In this document: piece by piece, positions 1 through 8,696 of the stretch
How the letters are laid out: each line of letters begins with the position of its first letter
How positions within the stretch are numbered: position 1 is the first letter of the stretch
Position numbers and translations under genes: made by a program
DNA from: Streptomyces sp. NBC_01233
GTDB taxonomy: Bacteria > Actinomycetota > Actinomycetes > Streptomycetales > Streptomycetaceae
Direction: 5' to 3'
DNA length: 64,000 nucleotides
NCBI RefSeq assembly: GCF_035989305.1
Contig: NZ_CP108514.1
Span: 6,180,501 to 6,244,500, forward strand
The notes under the pieces: generated by a model
Seen by the model: the letters and a program-made list of their open reading frames with translations, nothing else
Databases searched by the model: none
What the model was told of the DNA's origin: nothing

Positions 1-1047
1 GTCTGATGGCGGTCGACGGGACCACGTTCGACGTGCCGGACAGTGAGGAGAACGACGCCCGGTTCGGTCGTCCCGCCACCCACCGGGGCGAGCGGACCGC
101 GTTCCCGCAGGTGCGGGTGGTGGCGCTGGCGGAGTGCGGCACGCACGCCATCACCCGCGCGGCTCTGGGGCCGTTCACCACCGCGGAGTCCGTGATCGCG
201 CGGGAGCTGTTCGACGCCCTTGGACCGGATGACCTGCTGATGGCCGACCGGGGCTTCGCCGGGCTGGAGCAGTGGCGAGCGGCATCGGCCGGCGGTGCGG
301 ACCTGCTCTGGCGCATCAAGTCCAACGCCGTCCTGCCCGTGCGGCGCGAGCTCCCCGACGGGTCCTACCTCTCCGACATCGTGGCGGCCAAGGACCACCG
401 CAAACGCACCGATCCCACCGTGGTGCGGGTCATCGAGTACACCCTGGACGACCCCGGACGCCCGCAGCACGACGCCCCGTACCGGCTGATCACCACCATC
501 CTCGACCACGAAGCCGCACCCGCGGCGGAGTTGGCGGCCCTCTACAACGAGCGATGGGAGATCGAGACCACACTGGACGAGCTGAAGACCCACCAACGCG
601 GCCCCGCCCAGGTCCTGCGCTCCCGATCGCCCGACGGCGTCGAACAGGAGGTCTGGGCCCACCTCCTCGTCCATCACGCGATCCGCCAGCTCATGCACAC
701 CGCCGCCCGGGACACCGACACCGATACCGACCGGCTTTCCTTCACCCGCACCCTCCGCCTCGCCCGACGCCAGGTCACCGCGCAGGCGGCCTTTTCCCCC
801 TGACCGCCTGGCCACAGCCCTCACCGACGGGATACGAGAGATAGCCCGTCACCTCCTGCCACCGCGACGACAGCGGTCGAACGCCCGCGTCGTCAAACGC
901 AAGATGTCCAACTTCGGCGTCAAGCGCACCGCACACCGGCTCTGGCCACAGCCGACACTCGACCCAGCCCGAGCCGTGGCCATCGCCCCACACCACAAAA
1001 CGGCCCCGACCAACCCACCGAAGACCCCAGGCACCCCGGACCCTTAA
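1..1047 (+). pseudogene. IS4-family transposase, 5' end outside window, frameshifted near 3' end
   Basis: DDE transposase that would catalyse cut-and-paste movement of its own element. The visible part starts in frame at the window edge. It shows the Asp-containing motif MAVDGTTFD, a second Asp in LLMADRGFAG, and the IS4 signature YNERWEIETTLDELK (Y-2-R-3-E-6-K) at about residues 180-194. The frame ends at a TGA at 801-803 inside a run of four T and five C. One base fewer in that run (reading AFPPDRLATAL) carries translation on to a TAA at 1045-1047, with a basic tail ending VVKRKMSNFGVKRTAHR and beyond. So there is a one-base insertion, either a real mutation or a homopolymer sequencing error. 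Family assignment is confident; activity is doubtful. Confidence 0.85.
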
Positions 1048-1061
1048 ATCACTGGTATTGA

Positions 1062-1128
1062 GGTTAGACGCGTAGTTGATGAGTTGTCAGGCTTGCCGTC
1101 CCATGCATGCCCCACGACTTGGAAATGT
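1062..1128. repeat. IS-end-like repeat, copy A
   Basis: About 67 bases just after the IS4 transposase resemble 18,553-18,619 in the same orientation at roughly three positions in four. Shared blocks include TTGTCAGGCT, GCCGTCCC, GCATG and AAATGT. Being next to a transposase suggests an insertion-sequence terminus. The matching terminus at the other end of this element is not in the window, so the assignment is inferred. Confidence 0.45.
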
Positions 1129-1153
1129 GCTGTATGTCCTGCAATGTGCAGTG

Positions 1154-1246
1154 TCAGACCTTGATGACGGCGATCCGGCCGCCGCACAGCGCGGTGAGGT
1201 CGTCCGGGTCGGAGGTGAGCGCGGTGACGGGGCCGGGTGAGGTGAG
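1154..1246 (-). pseudogene. C-terminal remnant of a PIN-domain (VapC-like) toxin
   Basis: The minus strand reads VTALTSDPDDLTALCGG then RIAVIKV and stop. This matches the end of PIN-domain RNases, where the TSDPDDL segment carries late acidic residues of the active site. No PIN N-terminus lies upstream in that frame. A more decayed copy of the same segment is at 5,938-6,040. These look like relics of VapC-type genes, and no partner antitoxin is visible. Confidence 0.45.
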
Positions 1247-1584
1247 AGCTGGGGTGCACCCTGCGAAGGGTGCGTCTACGGCCGGAAAGAAGTCCTGAAC
1301 AAGAAGATCGAGCGGGAGCGGGGGTGGGGGCACTCGGGACATGGGAACAGGGAAGACCGCCGGGCGGGGGCGAACGGCTGTTCTGTAGGAGTCGCTGCTC
1401 GAACACTCTGCGTCACTGGCGTCCGGGGCGGGCTGTCCGAGCTCCCGGGGGCGACTCCTCGGCGGCGCTCGTGGGCGAGCGTGGGCCCCAGTGGCTGAGG
1501 CCCCGGCGCGCGATGGCTTCCCCGCCGTCCCCGCGCCGCCGATGTGGACGTCAGAAGTGAGCAAGCGAGCTAACGTCTAAGTAA

Positions 1585-1623
1585 GATTCAATCTACGTAA
1601 TATCGAATCTATGTTTTATAGAT
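1585..1623 (+). promoter_or_regulatory. AT-rich promoter/operator region of the ATPase gene
   Basis: An AT-rich island in GC-rich surroundings. It holds a near-palindrome GATTC...GAATC (1585-1609, centred on TACGTA). This overlaps a short perfect inverted repeat ATCTAT-gtttt-ATAGAT (1607-1623). It ends about 18 bases before the ATG at 1642, so it probably carries the promoter and perhaps a repressor site for that gene. Confidence 0.4.
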
Positions 1624-1641
1624 GCTGGGGATGGGGCGCTG

Positions 1642-3075
1642 ATGGAGTTCAAGGGCAGGTCTGCTGATCTGGATCAGCTGGCTCGGCAGCTGGGCCTGGT
1701 GGTCGGCGGTACGGGCGCCACCCGTGGTCAGGCTGTGATCGTGACGGGGCGGCGCCGGGTGGGCAAGTCTCGTCTGGTCCAGGAGTTCTGCGACCGTTCC
1801 GGGCTTCCGTACGTGGTCTTCCAGGCGACCCGGGGACGCAACGCCGTGGCCGAGCGGGCGGACTTCGCCGCGACGCTGGCGCATTCCCCTCTTCCCGGGG
1901 CTGAGCTGGTGGCCGGGCTGCAGGCCGCCGACTGGAACCAGGCACTGCGTTCCCTCGCAGTCGCGATTCCGGACGATGCACCGAGCATTGCGGTGGTCGA
2001 CGAGGTGCCGTGGCTGGTCGAACAGGACGGGGAGTTCGAGGGGGCGCTGCAGACGGTCTGGGACCGGCACTTGTCCGCCAAGCCCGTCCTGTTGATCCTG
2101 GTCGGCAGTGACATGTCGGTGATGGAGGCGCTGCAGTCCTATGGCCGCCCGTTCTTCGGCCGGGCGGCCAAGATGACCGTACAGCCGCTGCATCTGGCCG
2201 ATGTGCAGGCGATGACCGGCCTTGACGCGGCGGAAGCGGTGGACGCGCTGCTGATCACCGGAGGGTTCCCGGAGATCGTTCAGTCCTGGCGGCCGGGGAT
2301 GGGCCGCCGAGACTTTCTGCGCGAGGCTGTGTCCAACCCGCTTGCCCCGCTGTTGGTGGCGGGCGAACTGTCGCTGCTGGGGGAGTTTCCCGAGGCGTCC
2401 CACTCGCGCGCGATCCTGGAAGCGGTCGGCAGTGGCGAGCGGACCTTCTCCACCATTGCCGCACAAGCCGGTGGTGGCGGCGCACTGCCCTCGGGCACGC
2501 TGTCTCCGCTGCTGAACACGCTGCTGGCCAAGCGAGTCCTGGCCGCTGACCTGCCGCTCTCGGTCAAGGCGGACAGCAAGAACAAGCGCTATCGCATCGC
2601 TGATCCGTACCTGCGGTTCTGGCTGGCTTTCCTGCAACGCGGGATCCCGCTCATCGAGCGCGGTCGTGGTGATCTGGCGCTGGAGCGCATCGAGCGGTCG
2701 TGGACGACATGGCGGGGCCGGGCCGTCGAGCCGGTCGTCCGCGAGTCGCTGCTGCGGTTGCTGCCCGACGAGATGTGGCCGCAGACGGAGGCGGTCGGGG
2801 GCTGGTGGAACCGCCAGAACAACCCGGAGATCGACCTGATCGGAGCCGACCGCGAACCCGTCGCAGGGCAGGTTCACTTCATCGGCTCGGTGAAGTGGTT
2901 GGAGTCGCAGCCGTTCGGCCGGCGTGAGTACGACGCCCTGGTGCGGGACATGCTCGCCGTGCCCGGCGCCGAGCCGGGCACGGCGCTGGTTGCGGTGTCC
3001 CGTTGCGGTGTTGAGGACGATCTGCCTCTTGCGGCGCATTGGGGTCCGGAGGACCTTGTTCGTGCCTGGCGGTAG
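1642..3075 (+). CDS. AAA-family ATP-binding protein, archaeal-ATPase/DUF234 type
   Basis: Predicted P-loop ATPase of 477 residues. The Walker A motif is TGRRRVGKSRLVQEF near residues 33-47, and the Walker B region is SIAVVDEVPWL near 113-123. The central part (about 290-330) resembles a winged helix. The C-terminal part (about 340-470) has the DUF234 look, with YRIADPYLRFWLAFL followed by a nuclease-like segment (NNPEIDLIGADRE). The family is common in archaea and actinobacteria and its role is unsettled. The gene stands alone behind an AT-rich promoter and is flanked on both sides by PIN-toxin remnants, which suggests acquired DNA. Confidence 0.75.
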   Translation: MEFKGRSADLDQLARQLGLVVGGTGATRGQAVIVTGRRRVGKSRLVQEFCDRSGLPYVVFQATRGRNAVAERADFAATLAHSPLPGAELVAGLQAADWNQALRSLAVAIPDDAPSIAVVDEVPWLVEQDGEFEGALQTVWDRHLSAKPVLLILVGSDMSVMEALQSYGRPFFGRAAKMTVQPLHLADVQAMTGLDAAEAVDALLITGGFPEIVQSWRPGMGRRDFLREAVSNPLAPLLVAGELSLLGEFPEASHSRAILEAVGSGERTFSTIAAQAGGGGALPSGTLSPLLNTLLAKRVLAADLPLSVKADSKNKRYRIADPYLRFWLAFLQRGIPLIERGRGDLALERIERSWTTWRGRAVEPVVRESLLRLLPDEMWPQTEAVGGWWNRQNNPEIDLIGADREPVAGQVHFIGSVKWLESQPFGRREYDALVRDMLAVPGAEPGTALVAVSRCGVEDDLPLAAHWGPEDLVRAWR

Positions 3076-3440
3076 TCAGGGAACCGCCAGGGTGGTCATG
3101 GTGATGTACCTGCCTCGGGCGCCCAGTGGCAGTAGGGATTGACCGTCCTCTGAGAACCTTCCGGGCATCGAAGCCCATACGCGCGGCGGTGTACGCGCTG
3201 TCCAGCGCTGAGGCCGGCTCCACCACCCGGGATCAGCGCCGTTCGCGTGACGCCGCCTGTCCGAGGGTGCCGGTGCCCGGTCTACGCGACGCCGGGTGAC
3301 TGGCGCCTGTCCCATACGGCGGTGAGGGCGGCGACCGGGTCAGGGGCGCAGCGCGCGCAGGGGAGGAGCCGGGACGTCGCCAAGCTGCGGTGATCCTCGA
3401 AATGCTGCCAGGTTCACCCCTGCGGGGTGGCCGGGCGGGG
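3076..3440. other. Intergenic region without a recognisable gene
   Basis: About 365 bases between two plus-strand genes. A minus-strand stretch reading ASALDSAYTAARMGFDARKVL (to about 3,226) has coding-like composition but no start signal and no family I recognise. I see no convincing terminator or repeat. It may be decayed coding sequence. Confidence 0.3.
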
Positions 3441-3453
3441 CTAGGCTGGCCGG
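3441..3453 (+). promoter_or_regulatory. Leaderless-type promoter -10 (TAGGCT)
   Basis: CTAGGCTGGCCGG lies directly before the GTG start at 3454. The same arrangement, CTAGGCTGCCGGG, directly precedes the ATG at 6149. A TAGGCT hexamer 7-8 bases before the start codon, with no Shine-Dalgarno site, is typical of leaderless Streptomyces genes. Confidence 0.5.
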
Positions 3454-5928
3454 GTGAACGCGCGTACCGCCCTGGCGAAATGGCTCGGCACCCTGGATTC
3501 CGAGGGACTGACCGTCCTGTTGGAAGAGCGGGATCTGCCGCTCGCCGCCGAGCACCGGCGGATCACCACACTCCGCGAACTGGCCGAACACCTACTCACC
3601 GACGAGTCGGTGGCCCACGGCCTGATGGCGGGCACCGCGGGCGAACTGGAACTGCTGGCTTCCATCGCCGCCCTGGCGTTGGAGCGGCACGGACCCGTGG
3701 CCGGCGGCGAGGCCGAGGACGGGCCCCGTTATCCCTGGCAGCAGCACCGGCCCGTGGCGCCGGTGGAGCCCGCCGAACGGCTGGTGGCCGAGCGGGACGT
3801 ACTGGCTTGGTTCGAGCCGGGGGCGGAGCGGCGGCGGGCGGAGCACACGCTCGCCCGACTGCGGGAGCGCGCGCTGTTGCTCCCCGCGCCCAAGGGGAAA
3901 CTGGCGCTGCCGCCGCTGCTGCACGTCCGGGCGGCCGGATTCGACGGCTACGGGCGCACCGCCGACCGGCTGCTGACCTCCGCCTACAACGCCCCCGAGG
4001 TCAAGCGGATCGCCGCAACCCTCTTCGGCGAGGGCGCGGCCCGTACGCGTGACCAGGCGCAGGAGCTGATCACCACCATGCTCGCCGACCCCGACCTGGT
4101 GCGGCCTCTCGTGGCGGACGCCCCGGCCCGGGCTCAGGAACTGCTGGACCACCTGGTGCCCGGCCCGCCGCTGCTGCGCACCCACTGCTTCGTCAGCCGG
4201 TACGGAGCGCAGTACGCGGCTCCGGACTCCAAGTACGTCTTCCGGGAGGGCGGCAGCGGCGACGAGGGCACCGACTGGCTGGCCGCACGCGGGCTGCTGG
4301 TCCCCGTCGGGCTCGACCTCGTGGAGCTTCCGTACGAGGTCGCCCGTGCGCTCCGCGATGAGGGCGCGGCACCCAGCCCCCGGCTGGAGGCGGAGCCGCT
4401 CACCGCCACCGCGCCGCTGCCGCCCGGATGGGAGGGCGAGGGCGGCACGGCCGCCGCGGCGGCCGCCTGGCGGGCCGAACTGGTCCTGCGGGCGCTGGCC
4501 GCCCAGCCGGTCGCGATCCGCAAGACGGGCGGGATCGCCGTACGCGACACCCGGCGGCTGGCCAAGGCGGCCGGGGCGGACGAGGCCGACACCCGGCTGT
4601 GGCTCGACCTCGCCGTGAACGCCGGGCTCGCCGCACCCCAGGACGAGGAGCCGGCCCCCGCCGCCCGGGGCCGGAACTCCCAGGCTCCCAAGCCCTCGGC
4701 CCGGCTGCTGCCCAGCGACCGCTACGACGCCTGGGCCGCCGCACCGCCCGCGGGCAAACTGCTGCCGCTGCTGGCCGCCTGGGCGGTGGTCCCCGAGGTC
4801 CTCAGCCACTGGCCGGACCCGGACGAGACCCCCGTCGCGCTGATCAGCCCGCAGGACGAGGAGGCGGTCACCCTGCGCACCGGGGTACTGCGGGCGCTGG
4901 CCACGCTCCCCGACGGACAAGGCCTCACCGGGGAGGCGCACGGACATGCCGAACTCCTCGCTCTGGCCGCATGGTTCCGGCCCGCCCTGCGCGCCCACCT
5001 GGCCGGAGACGGCACCGGAACACTGACCGGCGCGGACGAACCGCTCGACCGGCTGGCCGCCACCCTGGAGGAGGCGGCCCTGCTCGGCGTGGTCGCCCAC
5101 GGTGCCCTCACCCCAGTCGGGCGGGCCCTGTGCCGCCTGCTGGAGGTGGGCGCCGCCCACCACTACCCCGCCGTGCCCGGAGCGGGCGCCGACCCGGCCG
5201 CCCGCGGCTCCGAGGACCTGGGCGAGGACCTCACCACCCGCCCCGCCCTGGCCCAGGCCGTGACCGCGCTGCGCGAGGCGCTGTACGCCACCCTGCCCGC
5301 ACCCAGCGGCACGGCCCGGTTCCAGAGCGACCTGACCGCCACCGTCACCGGCGCGCCCGCGCCCGCCCTCGCCGACCTGCTCTCCGCCGTCGGCGACATC
5401 GAATCCGAGGGCCACGCGGTGGTCTGGCGGATCACCGCGGCTTCCGTACGCCGGGCCCTGGACTCCGGCTGGAGTGCCGACGAACTCCTCGACCGCCTCA
5501 CCGCCGCGAGCAAGCGCGGCACACTGCTGCCGCAGCCGTTGGCCTACACGATCAAGGACACCGCCCGCACCCACGGACAACTCAAGGTGGTCCGCTCGGC
5601 CTGCTGCATCCGCTCGGACGACACCGGCCTGATCGCCGAGGTGGCCCAGGCCCGCGGCCTGGCCAAGCTCCGCCTGCGCCGGATCGCCCCCACCGTCCTG
5701 ATCTCCACAGCCCCGCCGGAGGAGACGTTGTCAGCCCTCCGCACGGCCGGCTACGCCCCCACCCAAGAGGCCGAGACCGGCACCACCGTCCTCGACCGCG
5801 CCCCCACCGACCGCGCGCCGAGCCTCCTGCCCACCCTGGACCAGGCTCACCCCGTGTACGGCAGTCCGGTCCGCGGCGTCCCGGCGAGCGCCCGCGCGCT
5901 GGCCTGCGCACTCACCTCGGCCGGCTAG
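3454..5928 (+). CDS. Helicase-associated domain protein (XPB/Ssl2 N-terminal-like, Helicase_C_3)
   Basis: Protein of 824 residues with no helicase motor. It begins NARTALAKWLGTLDSEGLTVLL, typical of large actinobacterial proteins in this family. The C-terminal third carries the Helicase_C_3 signature: TIKDTARTHGQLKVVRSACC, then TGLIAEVAQARGLAKLRLR and APTVLISTAPPEETLSALRTAGY (about residues 690-775). No Walker A or DEAD box is present, so it is probably a nucleic-acid-binding or scaffold protein. The GTG start fits the leaderless promoter just upstream. The next intact gene, at 6149, has the same promoter type, which suggests shared regulation. Role unknown. Confidence 0.7.
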   Translation: MNARTALAKWLGTLDSEGLTVLLEERDLPLAAEHRRITTLRELAEHLLTDESVAHGLMAGTAGELELLASIAALALERHGPVAGGEAEDGPRYPWQQHRPVAPVEPAERLVAERDVLAWFEPGAERRRAEHTLARLRERALLLPAPKGKLALPPLLHVRAAGFDGYGRTADRLLTSAYNAPEVKRIAATLFGEGAARTRDQAQELITTMLADPDLVRPLVADAPARAQELLDHLVPGPPLLRTHCFVSRYGAQYAAPDSKYVFREGGSGDEGTDWLAARGLLVPVGLDLVELPYEVARALRDEGAAPSPRLEAEPLTATAPLPPGWEGEGGTAAAAAAWRAELVLRALAAQPVAIRKTGGIAVRDTRRLAKAAGADEADTRLWLDLAVNAGLAAPQDEEPAPAARGRNSQAPKPSARLLPSDRYDAWAAAPPAGKLLPLLAAWAVVPEVLSHWPDPDETPVALISPQDEEAVTLRTGVLRALATLPDGQGLTGEAHGHAELLALAAWFRPALRAHLAGDGTGTLTGADEPLDRLAATLEEAALLGVVAHGALTPVGRALCRLLEVGAAHHYPAVPGAGADPAARGSEDLGEDLTTRPALAQAVTALREALYATLPAPSGTARFQSDLTATVTGAPAPALADLLSAVGDIESEGHAVVWRITAASVRRALDSGWSADELLDRLTAASKRGTLLPQPLAYTIKDTARTHGQLKVVRSACCIRSDDTGLIAEVAQARGLAKLRLRRIAPTVLISTAPPEETLSALRTAGYAPTQEAETGTTVLDRAPTDRAPSLLPTLDQAHPVYGSPVRGVPASARALACALTSAG

Positions 5929-5937
5929 GACGCGTGG

Positions 5938-6040
5938 GTCAGACCTCGATGACGGGTGACCCGACCGCCGCACAGCGCCGTCAGGCCTTCCGGAGCGGAG
6001 GTGAGCACGGTGACAGGGTCGGGCGAGTCGAGGGGCGGTG
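5938..6040 (-). pseudogene. Second, decayed PIN-domain C-terminal remnant
   Basis: The minus strand reads DPVTVLTSAPEGLTALCGG and matches the remnant at 1,154-1,246. Key acidic residues are lost (SAPEG against SDPDD), and a frameshift separates the final VIEV-like residues from the rest. It lies in the same orientation as the first copy, so the two relics bracket the ATPase and helicase-associated genes as a direct repeat. Confidence 0.4.
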
Positions 6041-6148
6041 GCGCAGGGCATGGCATCGATGGCGTGTATTCGCGCGTCGCGCCCCGCTCGCCGTCCCGGA
6101 TTCCGCCGATGGGAACGGGCGGCCGTGCCGCGTCGCTAGGCTGCCGGG

Positions 6149-8413
6149 ATGAACACCGCCACGCCACTTCTCCTTGATATGGACTCGTTCCTCGCCCGGG
6201 CCGAAGAGCGAGGCACCCCGCTGGACGTGCGGGCGGCGGAGGCCGTCCTCGGTCTACTCGCGCTGGGCGAGGCACGCCGCCGGACCGGCCTGCCCGAGCC
6301 CACCGAGGAGCTGGCGGAGGAACTGCTGCACATCCTGCTCCCGCTGTACGTCAGCGCCACCGAGGAAGAACTGCCGGGCTTCGTCGCCGCGCTGGTCGCA
6401 CTTGTCGACCACACCCACGAGGTCGGCCGCCTCAATGCCAAGCGGCAGGCGAAGCTCGTGACCCGGGTGCACGAGCTGGCCGAGGGCTTCACCCAGGCGA
6501 TGACGAGCCCCCGCCGCCTCACCTGGCCGCGGCTGTACGGAAACCTGTTGCGCGCCGCGGGCGTGGACGCCACCGATCCCCGGGCTGTGCGCGCCTGGCT
6601 GGAGGCGTTCGCCGCGCGCCCGCAGGCCGAGCGGAACGCCGCGCTCGGCTTCGCCTCCTCCTCTCCGAACGGACCGCTCGCCGAAGCGGCATACGCGCAG
6701 GCGCTGTGCGCGGAACGCTCCCGGCAGGCCCGTCCGCTGCTCGCCGCACGGCTGGAGGCCGTGGCGCTGGCCGAGCGGGTGCGACCCCGCCCCGGCGAGG
6801 GCCTGCTGGTCGCCGATGCCCCGGCAGGCAAGCCGGACGACGAGAGGGACGACTGGTACGAGGCGCAGGCAGCGGTGCTCACGGATCGCTGGACGGCAGC
6901 CGGGCTCGACGCCCTGCTGCGCGGACCCTTCGCGCACCTGGCGCCGGGCGGCGGCAGCGCTCCCACCCCTCTCCTCGCCCTCGTCCAGGCCATGGTCGGC
7001 CAGCACCTGGAGATGAATGGCGACGCCTTCGCGCCGCTGCCCCCGGCCCCGTTGCCGGACTCCCCGGAGGAGCAGGCCGCGCTGCTGCGTTCCGCCCCGC
7101 TGCCCCAGCTCCTGGCGCGAGCCGCCGCCGATCCGCAGGGCGCGGACGAGCGAACGCGCGAACTGGCGCTGGCGAGCGGCTTCCTGGTGCGGGAGCAGGG
7201 CGGCGCGCTCAGCGCGGGGCCATCGGCCGAGGCCTGGCGTGAGGGTGGCCCCGCCGAGCTGACCGGACTGGCCCTGAACCTGCTCGGCGTCCTGCTGACA
7301 CAGCCGGCCGAGGAGGAAGAGACCGCGGAGGAGTACGACGGCGAGCACCTGCTCACCCTCTACCTCCTGTGCGAGCAAGCGGGGATGGCGCAGTCCGTGG
7401 CCCGCGTGGCCGCCCTGAGCGACATGTGGTGCGTGCCGCCGGGCTACGAGAGCGACCCCGACGTGTCCGTCCCGGCCACCGGAGAGTACGAACTGCCCGA
7501 CCCCCAGGCCCTGTCCGCGGTCCTGGGACTCCCGGCACTCACCGCGTCCGACCGTACGGATCTGATCCCGTCCGCTGCCCGCCTCGTGCGCCTGATGGAC
7601 CGCCTGGCCGCTCTGGGTGTCACCGAACGGACCGGAGACGCACTCAGCCTCACCCCACTCGGCTCCGCCCTGCTCCGCGACGCCCTCCTCCTGGGCCTCG
7701 GAGGCGAGGCCGCCGATGTCTTCCCCACTCGGGAGCAGATGCTCTCCTGGGACGCGGAACGGCTCGTCGCGGCAGCCCAGTGGTGGCCGAAGCGGGCCGC
7801 CCGGCCGGCCGTCGGCGACTGGCTGGACGCGCAGGGCACCGACGGATGGACCCCTCTGTTCGAGGCGATCTCCGCCGCCTGCCCCGAGGACGAGCCCGCG
7901 AGGCGGCGAGCGCTGCTCGCCGCCCTTGACGCGACGGCCGTGCCCGACGAGGCCCTGTACGCACTGCTGGCCGACCCGGTCCTGGGGGGCTGGGCCGAAC
8001 ACGCCCTGCACGCACGCGGCCAGGCGCCCGACCCCTCAGCCGTTCCGCTGTCGGCCCGCGCGGTGTACCTGCTCGACGCGCTCGAAGCCGTACGGAGCGC
8101 CGCATCCCTCGACCACCGCATGACGGCGGCTCCGAACGAGGAGGAGCCCGAGCTGTTCGCCGAAGTCCACGCCGTCTTCGACAAGGCCGCGGCAGCCTGG
8201 CTCAGCGGCGGCCCGGCCCTGGTCACCGCCCTCACGGCGGCGGACCCGTATACGTCCGCCTTCCTGGCAGGGCAGCTCTCACACCACCCCGACCGTGCCA
8301 CCGCCGAACAGGCCCGTCGCGCCTGGCGGGCCTTCCAGACCAGCGGTACGACCCGCTCCCCGGGCAGGAAGAAGCCCGCCAAGCGCGCGGGCGGGAAACG
8401 CAAGCGGCGCTGA
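6149..8413 (+). CDS. Large hypothetical protein (754 aa)
   Basis: I do not recognise a family. The protein is mostly alpha-helical by composition, acidic, and ends in a Lys/Arg-rich tail (KKPAKRAGGKRKRR) that may bind nucleic acid. A segment near residue 490, LTPLGSALLRDALLLGLGG, resembles the helix-turn of a winged-helix fold. The ATG follows a TAGGCT leaderless-type promoter almost identical to the one before the helicase-associated gene at 3454. The two genes share strand and promoter type and may act together, but that is inference. Confidence 0.6.
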   Translation: MNTATPLLLDMDSFLARAEERGTPLDVRAAEAVLGLLALGEARRRTGLPEPTEELAEELLHILLPLYVSATEEELPGFVAALVALVDHTHEVGRLNAKRQAKLVTRVHELAEGFTQAMTSPRRLTWPRLYGNLLRAAGVDATDPRAVRAWLEAFAARPQAERNAALGFASSSPNGPLAEAAYAQALCAERSRQARPLLAARLEAVALAERVRPRPGEGLLVADAPAGKPDDERDDWYEAQAAVLTDRWTAAGLDALLRGPFAHLAPGGGSAPTPLLALVQAMVGQHLEMNGDAFAPLPPAPLPDSPEEQAALLRSAPLPQLLARAAADPQGADERTRELALASGFLVREQGGALSAGPSAEAWREGGPAELTGLALNLLGVLLTQPAEEEETAEEYDGEHLLTLYLLCEQAGMAQSVARVAALSDMWCVPPGYESDPDVSVPATGEYELPDPQALSAVLGLPALTASDRTDLIPSAARLVRLMDRLAALGVTERTGDALSLTPLGSALLRDALLLGLGGEAADVFPTREQMLSWDAERLVAAAQWWPKRAARPAVGDWLDAQGTDGWTPLFEAISAACPEDEPARRRALLAALDATAVPDEALYALLADPVLGGWAEHALHARGQAPDPSAVPLSARAVYLLDALEAVRSAASLDHRMTAAPNEEEPELFAEVHAVFDKAAAAWLSGGPALVTALTAADPYTSAFLAGQLSHHPDRATAEQARRAWRAFQTSGTTRSPGRKKPAKRAGGKRKRR

Positions 8414-8489
8414 CCGCCGTGAACACCGGGCCGGGGCCACGCGGAGCCGGGGCCCGCGCCCGCCCGGCTCCTGTCCCCGGGCCGCCCGT

Positions 8490-8696
8490 TCAGCGCACCT
8501 GCGTGACGAACGCCCGCCAGGCGCCGGCCCCGAACCCGATCACAGGCCCGGCGGGCCGCTTGCTGTCGCGGACGGGGACGACGCCGGGGACGTTGTCGGC
8601 GACCTCGACGCAGTCGCCTTGCCCTCCGCTGTAGCTGCTCGTGCGCCATATCGCGGTCTTGTGGACCCCGGTCGTCGAGCGGACCTCGTTGCTCAT
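8490..8696 (-). CDS. DUF397 domain-containing protein
   Basis: Small 68-residue protein with the DUF397 pattern: AIWRTSSYSGGQGDCVEVA, then VPVRDSKRPAGPVIGFGAGAW and AFV. DUF397 genes in Streptomyces typically sit next to Scr1-type helix-turn-helix genes as putative toxin-antitoxin-like or developmental regulatory pairs. Here the ATG overlaps the stop of the upstream regulator (ATGA, 8693-8696), so the two are translationally coupled. The partner relation is known for the family; the target is unknown. Confidence 0.9.
   Translation of the reverse strand: MSNEVRSTTGVHKTAIWRTSSYSGGQGDCVEVADNVPGVVPVRDSKRPAGPVIGFGAGAWRAFVTQVR

Noticed and set aside
1609..3039. 476-codon open frame on the minus strand opposite the ATPase gene
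   Set aside because: It is the antisense shadow of a real plus-strand gene: Arg/Gln/His-rich, no family pattern, no start signal.
3592..5580. 662-codon minus-strand open frame opposite the helicase-associated gene
   Set aside because: A Gly/Gln-rich shadow created by high-GC codon bias; the plus strand carries the conserved domain.
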